A DNA stretch of 64,000 nucleotides from Tubulanus polymorphus (lineage: Eukaryota > Nemertea > Palaeonemertea > Tubulaniformes > Tubulanidae), in assembly GCF_964204645.1 (NCBI RefSeq), contig NC_134034.1, positions 4,250,072 to 4,314,071 on the forward strand. The letters are read 5' to 3'. Shown one piece after another: positions 11,831 through 24,639 of this stretch. A program made the translations under genes and the position numbers. Positions within the stretch are counted from its first letter, which is position 1. Each line of letters starts with the position of its first letter. The notes beneath the pieces were generated by a model that worked only from the letters and a program-made list of their open reading frames with translations, made no database searches and was not told the origin of the DNA.

Positions 11831-11832
11831 CG

Positions 11833-11990
11833 TGAATCCCACATCGAAAACGAAAAAAAAAAATGATATAATGTCCGAAACTGTTTCCTTGAGCTGGTAG
11901 TTAATTCAACGTTTCGACTCTATTCTGATAGTCATTTTCAGCAATGCTGAGATAAAACAGAAATATATGAAATGTTTAGCAATCCGGAAG
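11833..11990 (-). repeat. Hammerhead-like element, reverse orientation
   Basis: On the minus strand CTGAAAATGACTATCAG starts at 11941, continues to GAGTCGAAACGTTGAAT near 11908, and reaches the family terminus TGTGGGATTC near 11836. Position 8 of the core is A instead of the required G, so cleavage is unlikely. The 9-A run at about 11855 may be element- or tail-derived. Confidence 0.6.
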
Positions 11991-12154
11991 AATCAAAGGG
12001 ACTAATTCAAGTAATCAAAAGTGATTTAAATTAGGGGAAATTAACATAGAAACAGTTATACGATAAAAACAGATTTAAAGGGAGCAAGCCAGGCGGAACT
12101 ATATACGCAATACATTAGAGAATATAAATCAAAATTGATTGACAAATTCAAATT

Positions 12155-12200
12155 CAAAATAACTTTATTGATCTTTAATGTTATACAAATATATTATTGG
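12155..12200 (-). repeat. Retroposon 3' tail
   Basis: On the minus strand the stretch reads TCAATAAAGTTATTTTGAAT followed by TTGAATTTG, an AATAAA signal with a short TTTGAA-type repeat. Similar tails are at 16923 and 26518. Confidence 0.45.
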
Positions 12201-12579
12201 GATGTAAAGAAGATTTCGTCGTGTTAACCGGGTGTAGAATAGATACACGATACGAGTGGTTGACTATTTCATCTGAATAAGAATAAGATAGTTAACTTAA
12301 CCTATACATAAAGTACTACTCGTTGTATTTATGACATGGTAAAAGACGAGGGGATACTTAGAACAATATAGAATACAGAAGGGAACCGAAGATCAAATGG
12401 TAAATCACATGTTGAGTTTAACCAGTTTTCAAAGGAATTTGGCTTCAAATCTATTGTAGGGAGAAAAACCGATAGATTTGCTCAGTTGAATTTTCGATTT
12501 ATAATGCAGTTACCAAAATGTGCCTTTTAATAATAAAGTTGGAACTTTGAATGAATAACTATCCCTACCCTCTTCGAAC

Positions 12580-12792
12580 AAAGGGTTCTACCGTAGAACC
12601 TTCACGGGTTCTTTGGCTTGACTCCCACGGAGAACCCTTGAAGGTAATTCGAAGAACCTACAAATGGTCTTTGTCAAGAACCCTAAAGTCTCGAAGAACC
12701 CCCATCTACATCCTAAATTGCTGATGAACCTTTAAGCTTCACAAGGGTTCTTCAAAGAACCATCGAAGAACCCTATGTGCTAAAAGTGTAGG
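12580..12792. repeat. GGGTTCT/AGAACCC-rich inverted-repeat element
   Basis: At least nine GGTTCT or AGAACC strings alternate in orientation, for example AAGGGTTCT and AGAACCTTC at the left and AAGGGTTCTTCAAAGAACC at about 12742-12761. The density of alternating motifs suggests a small hairpin-forming transposon. Exact ends are unclear. Confidence 0.6.
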
Positions 12793-12794
12793 AA

Positions 12795-15420
12795 ACACTT
12801 TCGTACTTAATATTATTCATTCGTTATTGTAATGTGCGATTATCTAGACATTATCGTCACAACACGGATATACCGTGCTTTATCAAAGTGAATACCTTGC
12901 AATTCGAGAAAAACTATATTTCCATCGGGGGTATGTACGGTTAGCAGTGTTACGCGGGTGATTTTTATTTGGTTATCAGAGAAGTTAAAGCGTGGATTAA
13001 TCTGTGTTGATGGCGGACGAAATCGAAGCAGTTATCAATAATACGTCCGATGGTACCGATGGAGCTGGCAGTATACGTATCGAATATCATCGGGGATTAA
13101 CTGACTAGGCGGAGATAAACGACGTCTAGATAATTAAACTGAAAAAGTCTGTACACACGCATTATTCGGAGCACGGATACTCAGGCAAATTGAAGATTTC
13201 CCTTTGCGTGAATCCATCAGTTTTACTATTAGAAGTGGGTCGTTTTTTCAAAAGTTCAATTCGAGGACATCGTAATGCTTACATGCGGTTGGCGCACGTT
13301 CTTTTGGCAGTAAGGACCCGCTCCGTAGTCTGACCGCGCTACCTCTGCTGAATAGTACGCATATTAATTCGATTATGGACAAGGGTGGATTTAGGCGTGG
13401 TCTTGATGGTCCATGGATCCCGCTTGATGCAACTAAGGTCTTTGAATATTGAATGTACTTATTTTGCACTGTAACTGCAAGTATATACTTACAGAATTAA
13501 TCAGCATATATAACATATTTTCAGTAATAAATATAAAAAATTACAGTGCTGGGATGCATCACAAGCCTTAAAGGCTGTACTCAAAAGAGCCGATGAACCA
13601 AAATTAAAGATGATGAAAGATATAAGAAAAAGACTTATTTCGAAGTAACGCGAGGCCACTCAAAGTTAATTCTTAGTTTCCAATCTATCATGCCGTTCGC
13701 GAGAATTCTATTTTTACCAACTTTTTCAAAAAGAAAGGCTGAAATGAATACGATTTCCTTATTCATTTCAGAAGACGAAAGCGGGCGATTTTTATGTTTT
13801 GTTTTTGAAGTAAATACCCGCGCTTGTACCCCTGTAGTTGGCTTGAGTTCCGATCTACCAGTTTAAAAAGAATATAACCTCTAAGTCGGACGAACGTAAT
13901 GTCTATCGACGAAATCATTACGACCATTCACGGAAGCTCTCTACGACTTCGAATTCCGGTAGCGATAACACTAAATGACGTTCATCCAGCAAAGATAAAA
14001 TAGACGACTGCAAAACGTTGGTGCTTAATTCGGGCGCGCGGATTTGGATTTTTATGAAGAGGAGACGAGCGGCTCGACGTGGGAGTGGGCATTTTTTGTC
14101 TATTTCTATCTTGTTTAATTACCGCAAACAAGTGACGCGCGCGGTTTTGAAATTGATGATAATGTCGTAACCGAATTTAAGTTGCCTAAAACTGGTAGCG
14201 GATCACTCCGTTCGGTTTTGCGCCGGTCCCGACTTAAATAACTTGAAATTAACTTCGAAATCCTCCGCGCGCTGAAGTCATTCAGATTCCCATTATTAAG
14301 CGATCGATTTGAAGCCCCCTCGAAGGCATTCAATCATTTTTCATAAATCTTGTAGTTCGTGCACATCGCTTGCTTTATTAGCCTAATTCCGCGCTGTATC
14401 GAGTGCACGCCGTGACGTCATCAGCAGCGCATTCACGTTTTCGGCGGCCGGAAATACGACTAAAAGAGCGAGATCTCGTTTCCCGCGAGAGCCGGCACGA
14501 GAAATGTCGTGATTAGTCCTCCCAATAGGGCAATAGAACCAGAACGATAGTCGGCAGATACCCGAATACACGATTTCCTCCCGAGACGAAGCCGGCCGTC
14601 AATTTAATGAAAGTTTATTCGGCTTAGGAAATAATTTAATACCGACGCGATTGCAGTCTTGTTAAACCCATAAAAATGGTTTATTAGCAAGATAAAGAAG
14701 TCTTAAAATATCATTCGACGTCGCTTTACGGGAATCCAACGATGGAACACTGAAGCACTCAATTCATGTAGACTACTCCCCAAGAGTGACAGATACGGCT
14801 GCAGTTATACCGTATCGACTGTATCAACATTATACCGCCTAATACGAGCGTCAATTCGACGATAGACTGCTGCTTCGTCGGATTTAGATAAAAAGCATTA
14901 TTTTCGTATAAGAAATGAAATAGATGATAAACAAGGGTATTCAGCAGGTGCCGATAATACGAATTAGGTCACCGATGTTGGATTCTTAGAAATAGTCGTG
15001 AAAGGTGTTTTTGAAGAGGAATTTCACTAGTTTTCGTCGTCGAAGTTCAATTTGTAGACTGAAATTTGTCGGCCCGATTATAGTACCAGCATCATACAGT
15101 AATAAACCGCAACGAGACGATTTACCTAGGAGGTTTGGGCGGGTACTTCGCTAGAGGACTATACTGGATCTCCCGATGAAATGTCACTCCGTTATTATAA
15201 GTTCCAAGCAATAAAGCGTGTTATGCAATTTTATAAATTTCTTCTAGAATGAAGCCATTCGGTGTTTCTTTCATACAAAATCAATTCGCTAACTGAAAAT
15301 GAAAGCTCGAGGAAGAAGGAACTCACTTTTACTCACATGAACTAGCGTAAATTTTCTGTACTTTTGTATTTTTCATTCTATAAAAAAAGAAGTGCGGTTG
15401 TCGATCCTATACCAACTAAT
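12795..15420. other. No gene recognised
   Basis: Reads as unique sequence with several CpG-rich patches around 14030-14590. The ORFs at 13248, 14115 and 14383 have no family resemblance. Confidence 0.4.
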
Positions 15421-15424
15421 ATCT

Positions 15425-15577
15425 GAACGAACGAACGAACGAACGAACGAACGAACGAACGAACGAACGAACGAACGAATGAACGAACGAACGAACGAAC
15501 GAACGAACGAACGAACGAACGAACGAACGAACGAACGAACGAAACGAACGAACGAACGAACGAACGAACGAACGAAC
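15425..15577. repeat. CGAA tetranucleotide microsatellite
   Basis: About 150 bp of nearly perfect CGAA repeat, with one T substitution near 15480 and one missing base near 15543. A frame reading NERT repeatedly crosses it and is not a gene. Confidence 0.97.
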
Positions 15578-15579
15578 TA

Positions 15580-18160
15580 ATTAATCAATCATTAAATCAA
15601 TTGATAAATAGGTAGATGAATAAGTAAATAAGAAACTTTCATAAAAAATCGCTGATCACAGATTGGTGAGTCCTCGAATCATTGTTCATTTGCGAGCTGG
15701 TAAAAATGATCAATTTGACACTTTTTGGATGATCGGGTGTGGGTCCTTCGCGAAGAAAACATGCAACGACTTTATTGTTAAAGAAGTTTATGGAATACGC
15801 AGCTCTGTTGATTAACGGGACTTCTTTACGCATTGAGATATTGAAAAACGTCCGAGGAACGCGTTAAGGAGAGCCGAGTCGTTTACAGCGCGTCCGTTTT
15901 TATCATCCATTTCATTTATTGGCGATCGTTTATCAAATTCGACCTAGGCGCCCTTTCGCCATCTTTCTTTGCCAGCAACGAGCCACTGCTCGAAAAAAAT
16001 GCAATTAATTATGATTGATATATCATCCCGCAGCTTTTGCGGCGCTATCCGGCGAAAAAAATGATAATAGAAACGGCATTTCTCTCTCTTTCATCAGACG
16101 AAATCTTAATTGCTCGCATTCGTCAATGATTGATACAAATGACCACCAGACGAATGTGCTAACAACCATGACGAACTGGCGATGGAACCTTGAACTCGTC
16201 TACAACCCAATCTGCATAATTTGTATAACTCGTTTTGTTTTCGTTGACAAATATCTGATATAATATTAATCAACTACGTCTACAGAGATCAGCGACGTTA
16301 CAGTATTGCCATCTTCATTGCCGGTTGGTTTAAGCCCAAAAAATGTTCCTACGTATGACCGGTCGACCGTTGGCCGACTTTCCCGAGAACCAAAACTAGG
16401 TTTCGATCGAAATTTTAGAAGAGCCGAAGACCATATCAAGATTGTCTTTCGGTCTTGCGTTTGATGCTTGATCCTCGATAGGACTAATCCACGTCAAAAG
16501 AAGTTTGGGCCGTTATTATGTAGGGAATGTAGGGATAATGCATTTTGTCGAGTTACGTTGGGAAACGACGATTTAATATTCCGTTCACACGTCAATAGTA
16601 GCAATCATAATTATTTGACAATTTTCTGATTTTCTATTATATCATTCCCTGTAGCATAAAGTCATTTCTTGCCGTAAAAACCGTTCCAATAACGTTTATA
16701 TATATATTGATACCTGGTATGCGTTTTTTTGCAAGGGCTTCTGTGCGAGTCGATGTGCATTACGTTATCAGTATTGGCGTTTCAAAATAACTATCAAATT
16801 TTGAATTTTGGCTTCTGCTTTTTAATGATATATTATTTCACTTTTGATAGATTTTGATAGTAATTTTGGGAGGATGCGCAAATACGTCATCATTAAATCT
16901 CGGCGAAACTGGTTGCTGGTGTCAATTCAATTCAATCATCGATATATTCAAACCCAAAGTAACTTTATTGAACCATGATATCATATGATTCATTTATATC
17001 ATTCAGTGTCAACAATATTAAGCGATATATACGTTTACATTTTGCGAGGCGTCAAGTTCGTTTTCTCGTTTTGTCTTGCGCTCTTGTGGGATTTTCGAAA
17101 ATCTTGTTCGGTTTATCTAAAACGAACACGAACTGCGAACGGGTGATTATGATTCCGGAATCGCGTAGGCGTCGATGAAGAGCCGATTCTGCATTCGTTT
17201 ACTCTTCCCGTTATCGGTTTACATGTCACGTTGCAAACATTCGCCGACAAAAAAGTGCGCGGGTGAAGTTTTTCCTGCACATCATCCACAGTTGATCGGG
17301 CGAAAGGAAAAACAAGACGATTTAAGAATACAGATTAGTTTTTATAGGTATATATATATATGTATGTACACGATATATTCCGATAGCGATACCGGTGCGT
17401 GTATCACACCTCAGTTCCCCTGTTTTCGAACATCTCTTTGATCCGTTTATTTATTGGTAGCGTCGTTTGAATTTGGTAAATACGCGATGACGTTCTTTTC
17501 GAAATAAACCTATTTTTGGCGTCGTTAGATTAGCAATCGTTTGTGTTGAGTCGAAGAGGTTTATTTCGCTATGTTCTTGTGAGAAAAGTAGGAAATAGAG
17601 GCCCACGCAATAATTAGCAGTTTTCGGCGTCAGGCGATCCTATGTCGAGTAAGCAGTCACCGATGGACGACAAAAACAACTTTAAAAACGAATAAGGTTT
17701 ATTTCAAAATGAAAATGTTTTTCCGAACAGACCGACCAGTGATAGAGATTTTCAGAGGAACTGATTACTGGGCGAAATAATCGCTGTATGTGGGAGGCAA
17801 GTGTGGCAACATAAGATGGATTATTTTGTCGTAAAAGCTAACTGGCTTTTACCTGTTTTTTTACCTATAGAGGGATATTCACTATGGCATTTTTGGCAGG
17901 CAGCAGAGCTTCGCAATCAAATAATGGTAATCTTCTTCAAACTGAACGAGAGTTCTTGATCATTTCGCATTCTTGTAATTGGTCCAACTTTGTGTAAAAC
18001 TATCCCCGGCGTTTACTGAAATCGAAAAGATACTCGGTTAAACTGCTGGGTGCGCTTAATAACCGATTTACGAATTCTTGCCACGGCCGCTTTTTACCCT
18101 TCGGTTCAAATTACACTGTCACTTTAGTACAGTTTACCCCCAGAAAAATGTAACTTATAA
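15580..18160. other. No gene recognised; one retroposon tail at 16923
   Basis: Positions 16923-16975 read on the minus strand as GGTTCAATAAAGTTACTTTG with a TTGAAT tail, like 12155. The 67- and 88-codon frames at 16975 and 17175 show no domain. Confidence 0.4.
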
Positions 18161-18163
18161 AGC

Positions 18164-18478
18164 GGCGATCACACGAGCGTTTTGTGCCCGTGCCGAATTT
18201 GGTCCATTCTAAAGAACAACTACGGTTCACAGGGGGCCAACTGGGCCCGTGCTTGTGTGGCCCGACTAAATAACGTCGGACCAGGCCCGAGCAGAATCTC
18301 AGCACGGGACAAATATGCGTGTGGATTGCTACATGTTCAAGAAATGGCTTATTCGCATTGTTTAAGCATTGTTTAGTATCGAGTGAGTGGTTAACATGTG
18401 AACGCGCTCTCTAATTATAGGCACGGGCCTAATTTGACAGGGGCCTGATCCGTGCAATATCATATCCATGTGATCGAT
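18164..18478. mobile_element. Possible inverted-repeat element with GCCCGTGC motifs
   Basis: The left side reads GCGATCACACGAGCG, then TGTGCCCGTGCC. The right side has GGCACGGGCC and GATCCGTGC, and ends ATGTGATCG. Internal GGACCAGGCCCGAG and GGGCCCGTGC strings are self-complementary in part. A small hAT-like MITE is plausible, but no target duplication was seen. Confidence 0.35.
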
Positions 18479-18903
18479 ACTTAAGTCCGCTACAGTTTGC
18501 AATGTAATCTTACAGGATATTCCGATGCGTTTTTCATGGAAATATACACCTTTTAAACTGTTTTGACTGTAGTGTGTGATTGGGGAGTTATCTTGACTTC
18601 ACATGACATTGACAGAGGATAACCCGTCGTATTTGTTATTAAAGAACTGAACTTTATTTGATTTTTACTGATATGAATATATTAAGTAGATAAATATAAT
18701 TCATGATAGGGGTCACCTGGGCCTGGATGAATTTGAATCCTGATCGCAGTGGGCCACAGTCTTTCGCAAATGGTCTCTCACCAATGAGTGGCTCACTGTT
18801 TGATACCTGGCGGCGGCAGAGATTCTTCGTCGTCGACGGTATTTCCCCCATCGAGGGGGAGGGAGAAATTCGAAATCTGAGCACCTCGGATGGTGTGTAC
18901 GCG

Positions 18904-19207
18904 GAGTGGTGTGGCCGAGTGGTTAGAGCGTTCGGCTCTGGGAAGCCAGGTCGTGGGTTCGAACCCCGTACATTGCCGTATTGTCCTCGGGCAAGACACT
19001 TATCCTCATTGCCTCTCTCCACCCTGGTATGATAGATGACTCCTGAGCGCCTAGCAGCTGCTCGGATGTTACCTCTCCCCGGGGAGAGATGACTGATACA
19101 TGGAATAGAGTTATAGGCTGGGTGATAATACCAAGTTTGGAGCGCATTTGAACAGACTCTTGTTCGGATACCTGCGCTATATAAATGTCAATTATTATTA
19201 TCATCAT
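18904..19207 (+). mobile_element. tRNA-derived SINE
   Basis: The head has a Pol III A box (TGGCCGAGTGGTTAGAGCG, about 18914-18932) and a B box (GGTTCGAACCCC, about 18955-18966) at normal tRNA spacing, with a Ser/Leu-like D arm. It is followed by GGGCAAGACACTT, a motif I associate from memory with a conserved central domain of metazoan SINEs. The 3' end reads TGCGCTATATAAATGTCAA followed by an ATT-rich tail, typical of LINE-mobilised SINEs. ORFs across it on both strands are not genes. Confidence 0.85.
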
Positions 19208-19810
19208 TATATGGGTTAATGGACGTTAAAAAGCCTCATTGCCAGAAGGGTCTGTTCGCCGTATCGCGTAGCAGCATATACGGTCGAGCGCGTGTTCATC
19301 AAATCCGAATCCGAGATCTATATCGCAGTATACAAAAACCAACGTTGATTGAATTGATAAAAAATCCAAGCCGATATCGTATTACGTCACGTCGTCTGCG
19401 CAACGTCGTTGATCTTTGAATATAGTATTCCGTGTGACATTGCCGAGCACGCATACAAATTGACGTTGCACCGGGGGTAGAGTTAATGAACATATCACAA
19501 AGAAATACTAAAAACAGGTTGCGTGCCGCGCAGATCGAATTCAATGAACTTCCTGTCCGTGATTTTATAGCGAGCTTTCAGCGGCGCGATTTTGTCCAGG
19601 AAAGAGTCTGTACTTCGAGCTGTATGTTATTTGCATACGGGCATTTAATGCACATGACGCCATGCCTTATTATCTGGTGATTGTAGAAATTTATTAAAAA
19701 CAATCGACGTATGAAATTCCTTTGTAGAAATGATATCTGGTTTATCCGGTCATATTGTAAATTACAATGAAAATCGTAATGCTAAACAAAAATCACACGT
19801 CGTTTCTCCG

Positions 19811-20160
19811 AAGCGGCCGGGTCATTTTTTGTTAGATATAATAAAACTTGTAATCAGTTCATATCTATAGCTGTCGGGTCTGTTATCATGTTGAAATTGA
19901 TCACGGTTTATAAAGAAATGTAATGTATAAGGTAGATAGGCGGCCGGCCGGGTCAACTTTTAAGCTCAGCAGAGCGGAGAAACAAGGTATCAATTTTGTT
20001 TCGCCTATAATCAGTCCATTCCTATAGCTGCCGGGTTACGGTATGTTATGGTTAGCTTGGTCACGATTTTAAAAAAGGCGTAATTTAGAGGCTAGATATG
20101 CGGCCGGCCGGGCCACCTGTTGAACAGAAAAGATAACAAGGTATCAATATTTAGCGTAAG
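19811..20160. repeat. About 160-bp tandem duplication with CGGCCGGCCG motif
   Basis: GCGGCCGGCCGGG begins at 19940 and again at 20100, exactly 160 bp apart, with a more diverged AGCGGCCGGGTC at about 19813. Each unit then shows a GGTATCAAT or similar string, TATAGCTGYCGGGT and a TGTTATGGTT-like block. A reverse-complement copy lies at 49057-49215. Confidence 0.75.
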
Positions 20161-20477
20161 CTTACTCGTAACCACTGAATAACATTTAAGATGTGGAAAA
20201 TTGGATCCGAAAACGCTTTTTCAAGTCAACGTGCTGTAATTTCGAGAAGCAGAATTCCTTAATCGTAGATCAGGTTTAAAAATCTCCCTATATCTTATAC
20301 GCATGTAATACATTGCATGTAATGGGGGTAACTAGGTTGATTAGTAGTTCATATGCAAATACGGTAAACTGATTTAACTAGATTCTACTTTAAAACGGTC
20401 CGAGATGATATAACGGCGAAGTCGAAGAACGTGATTTAGGTTCCGACCTTTTCATCTTTCAAATCTATTTACGAACC

Positions 20478-20584
20478 AGAATCCAGTTCCACGGTTGTGG
20501 GCTAGAGTTGACGCTGAGTTAAGACTAGTTCATTTTCAATGTTTTACCTCGGGGCCAAATCTTAACTTACAACTGGGTCCGGAT
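20478..20584. mobile_element. Small GTTCCACAGT MITE, copy 1
   Basis: Ends are AATCCAGTTCCACGG and CAACTGGGTCCGG. The interior has GAGTTAAGACTAGTTCATTT and TTAACTTAC blocks shared with copies at 23019, 26129 and 57282. About 107 bp with no ORF. Confidence 0.7.
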
Positions 20585-21589
20585 TGATAATGGGAATCAG
20601 AAATATCAACGGATCAAACGCGATGATTTTAAGAGTTCGGCTATATAGACATTTGAAAATGTATGCTTAGAAAAAATCCCGCACGGCCGTGACGCGTGAG
20701 ATCACAGCGAGAATAAACGGGATTGTTCGAGACGTGTAAAACTGCGAGATTCGTCGATATATTTACTCTCCAAGATCGCACGATAAGCTTTTTGATTCGG
20801 AGAATTGTAATTCTCTCGATTCGACGTACGCATCGCTCGTCGTACACGCAAACGGGTCTGATGACATTTGACAAAGACATTAGTTATGTCGAATAGATCG
20901 TCCGCACCTATCATCAATCACTAAGTTGTTCATCTCTATTTTATTTCTCGTTGTATAACGCGTTATCCATTTAGGTGCTATCCGATTTCGATACAGCGAT
21001 TGTGGCAATCGATCAACCGGTGTCTATATAAGGTTCGATAGAGCCCTCGTTGTAAAGGCTCTTTCATATTACATGCATATACGCCGAGCGAGCTGAAATC
21101 CATTTACCGGCCGAAGAGATTTACAACTGATAGATTTAGATGATGGCCGATTAATCCCGAGGGCAAGTCTAAGATTGATATCTTCGAGTTCAACCGACAG
21201 TTCACCCAATTGCTCCTCTCCGGGTAAACCGAGGTCGCTTTCAAAGCTTAGTTACCTCTGTATCCGCGATGCTAGTTTTTTTCGATGGAAAAAATGTTGT
21301 TTATATACTTCAGGTACGACAGCGTGAAATCCAATTGTGGCGCGCGAAGATATTGCCCGGTATGCTAATCGACGAGGCCACTTGTGACAAATGAAGGCAG
21401 GGCCGTACCTAGTTTTTTATTTTGATTTAGGGGAGAGGGGCAGCGAAACCAGAAAAAAAGGAAATTTCTATAGGATACGTATAACCATACTATTTGCAAA
21501 ACTGACACTTTCCCAGTTTTGGTTGTAAATGCCCGGCCCACCAATTACGACCAAGGAGATTCCACTAAGGCGATGATCTAGCAAGGCGC

Positions 21590-21912
21590 CGCCAGTGTAG
21601 GTCATCGACCACTGCGCCATTAGAGGATTCCACTTGTAGAAAGCGAGGATCCACCAGGTGTCGCTAGTACACAGAAGGAAATCAACTGAGGCAATAGAGG
21701 ATTCCACTTGTTGCAAGTGAGGATCTACCAGGGGTCGCAGTACATCGACAAAACCGGCAGTAGAGGATTCCACTTGTGATAAGTGAGGATCCACCAGGTG
21801 TCGCTAATGTGCAGTAAGGGAAACGAAAACCTCGCTGGTATAGGATTCCACTAGTGGCAAGTGAGGCTCAATCAGAGGATTCCACAAGTTGCAAATTAGA
21901 ATTCCCTTCGTC
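21590..21912 (+). repeat. Tandem 65-70 bp units with CACTTG/CAAGTG dyad
   Basis: Four to five units each carry TAGAGGATTCCACTTGT, then GCAAGTGAGGATC, then a CACCAGGTGTCGCTA-like block, with a variable CAGTAG/GGCAA spacer. CACTTG-TTG-CAAGTG forms a hairpin in the second unit and is mostly kept in the others. The unit equals the GGATCC-bearing end of the composite family, so this looks like a tandem expansion of one end. A reverse-orientation array is at 1466. Confidence 0.8.
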
Positions 21913-21914
21913 AT

Positions 21915-23010
21915 AATCGAATCGTCCGTTTTCTAAAGCTTAATAGAGAATGAAAACTACACGTGCCACTGAGCAGAAGGTGAATCGCACATGGATTCCA
22001 GTCTTGAGAAAAACAGTTCTAGGTTGATTTAAAAATGACCCATTCTCGACCGCATAAGAACGATCATTGTCACACCATTTGGCAATAACTGTAGCCGGTG
22101 TAACGTGTCTATCAGTATTGTAATTAGCGATATTTATTGCACGGAGACCCCTCATCTCGCGGGTAAGTACGGGATAAACAACTCGATGTCAGCCTTTTTT
22201 AGTTCTCATATTCGCGCGCGCCGCACGTCGTCGATGAGGAACAGACGGTGTTCTTTTCGACGACGTCTTCGTCGTAAACAATTCCATACGCGGACAAAAT
22301 ATCGATACTTATCCGATAACAGCCTTCGGCGATTCCTTCTCACATATTGGTCGGGGAAAAGCTGGGATTTGCCGCACGAACGGCCTGCTGCCGTATTACG
22401 GCTTACTCGCCAATTCTGATAATGATACCGAAAAAAAAGATTAGCGTTGTTTTTCTTTTGCGCTGAATGGTGGTTATTCAAATAGCAATTCCGTTTCCGC
22501 AGCGCATGGCAGATCGTACTTTTTAGAATGGCGTCATAGGAAAAAAACGAAGCCCTGAGCTCAGTAGGCTCGTCAACGATTTTATATGATAGGAATATTA
22601 TTCAAATGTCGAATGTGGAAATGGAATAAAATAAACTGTTGAATTTCGAATAGAAAATAATTGAAATCGAATAAACTGTTGAATTTCGTTCAGAATCGAT
22701 TTTAACCATGGAGTTGCGTGGATTCAGGTTCGTTTTAAACCCACATGACTGTAACATTGGAGAAAATGTCAAAATTCAAAGAAACGTTGAACTTCAGATT
22801 CGAATCAACCCCACACAACTCTAGAATTTAAATCAGGAGGTATGGAACTGGACGCCGATGACCGTTTCGAAACTCGCGCCTAGGGGAACCGGATTCAGAG
22901 TCTAATGATAATGGTCTACGTATCTACAACTGCGTTACTTGGACCACCAGACCAGTTTGGTTAAACCTACAACTGGTGAATTGGGTGCATATTTGAATGA
23001 ATATACTCCA
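21915..23010. other. No gene; small direct repeat
   Basis: AATAAACTGTTGAATTTCG occurs twice, near 22629 and 22670. The CpG-rich 22200-22300 segment gives arginine-rich frames on both strands with no recognisable domain. Confidence 0.4.
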
Positions 23011-23018
23011 AACTGTCA

Positions 23019-23132
23019 TCCTGGATCCACTTCCACAGTTAAGATTTGACTCTTCAATTTAACTCAATGAAAATCAATTAACCTTAACTCAGAGTTAACT
23101 CTAACTCACATCTCTGTTTGGAACTGGATCCC
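23019..23132. mobile_element. Small GTTCCACAGT MITE, copy 2
   Basis: Ends CTGGATCCACTTCCACAGTT and TTGGAACTGGATCCC in inverted orientation. The interior has AACTCAATGAAAATCAATTA and CTCAGAGTTAACTC, as in the copy at 57282. Confidence 0.75.
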
Positions 23133-23613
23133 TGGACCGCGGTCGAGTCAAACTAAATACGAGACTGAATCATCCTGACTGAACCATTTTTTCTATAAGT
23201 CAAAATTTGAATGTGACGCGCAAGGAGACCTGATATTACTGTTCACGTCATCAACTACTGCGGAGGGACTCTCTATCTCACTTTCGGCTCAAATCGCATC
23301 CATCGAGAATTCGATTAATGACATTTCTCAAACCGATATCGGACACGCACAATTTTTACACGGAGCGATCGATGGTAATCTGCAGTGTCTCGCGCCGCGG
23401 GGAAATTGCGAATGTTGCATCATCATCGTCACACATCGAATCGAATTCGCAACAATTTTTTTGGTGGACTCATCTCCGACCGATCTCATTAACGGACGCC
23501 TCATTCAGTTTAGCGTGCGTAGTAGTCATTTTTGACGCGGCTCGAGATATTTTCCAACGGGAAACTGGTTTTTTTATAGACGGAGTTTGAATTAAAGTTT
23601 TTCTCAATCGTAG

Positions 23614-23888
23614 ACGCAGCGGCAGCGGCAGCAGCAGCCGCATCTACTAACAACAGCAGCAGCAACAGCAACAGTAACGGCAACGGCAACAGTAACAGTA
23701 ACAGGTTAACAGTAACATTAACATTAACAGTAACAGTAACAGTTACAGCAACATCAACAGCAACAACAACAGCAACAGCAACAGAAACAGTAACAGTAAC
23801 AGTAACAGTATCAGTAACAGTAACAGTAACAGCAACAGCAGCAGCAACAACACCAGCAACAACAACAACAGCGGCATCAGCAGCAGCT

Positions 23889-23955
<67 letters not shown>
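23614..23955. repeat. CAG and CAGTAA compound microsatellite
   Basis: About 340 bp of CAG- and CAGTAA/CAACAG-type repeat ending in a pure CAG run of about 60 bp (23892-23955). The minus-strand 148-codon frame of Leu, Val and Ala/Thr runs is a translation of the repeat. A plus-strand poly-Gln exon cannot be excluded, but no non-repetitive coding flank was found. Confidence 0.93.
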
Positions 23956-23956
<1 letters not shown>

Positions 23957-24439
23957 ACCGTGCTGCTAGGATAGTTACCCTGACCCGGTCAAAAGATCAC
24001 AATACACCAATATTCGCTTCCGATTACTGGCTCCCTGTGCGACGGCGAATTGAATTTTAAGATTCTCTTTCTTTTGTTCGAGTCTAGATAACCGGGCTCC
24101 TTGTTACTTACAGGATTTGATAGTTTTATATCTCCACGCAGGCCCATGCACTTCGATCTAGGGTTGGAAATCATTTTGTCAATCTTTTGTCATCTATCGT
24201 CTTCAAACATTCGGTGGACGTTGCTTACAATCTATTGCATCATCTATGCCGAACCATTGAATTCAGAGATTCGAAAAATGGGCACATTTTGAGCACATTA
24301 AGACACGGTCTGAAACACCTGCATTTCTCTAAAGCGTATGGACTGTATATACAGCTTTTACAAATGCTGGTTTACAATTTTTTCTTAATGAAACAGGTGC
24401 TCTACAAATTGTTACTATTGATACAGATTGTTACTATTA

Positions 24440-24556
24440 GCAAGAATGTGAGATCTGAGGTGCATTAAATGCACTTCATCTTGCATCTGAAGGCAGGGAA
24501 CATATAATTCTCAATTTGGATAAAACAAATGCACCTAAGATCTCACATATTCTTCG
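24440..24556. mobile_element. Small hairpin element with AGATCT repeats
   Basis: GCAAGAATGTGAGATCT and AGGTGCATT at the left are matched in inverted orientation by AATGCACCTAAGATCTCACA and TATTCTTCG at the right. It is about 117 bp with no ORF. Confidence 0.65.
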
Positions 24557-24639
24557 TACTAGTTGTACTACTTAGAGGTGAGGGGAACACGATCAACTCG
24601 ATCAATTTTTCCAAAGATTACACGAAGAAGGAAACTGCT

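Noticed and set aside
15392-15580. NERT-repeat ORF
   Set aside because: Translation of the CGAA microsatellite.
18904-18978. Functional tRNA gene
   Set aside because: A and B boxes are good, but the acceptor ends do not pair and a SINE body with an ATT tail follows directly.
23510-23956. 148-codon minus-strand ORF of Leu, Val and Ala runs
   Set aside because: It is the translation of a CAG/CAGTAA microsatellite; the non-repetitive ends show no domain.
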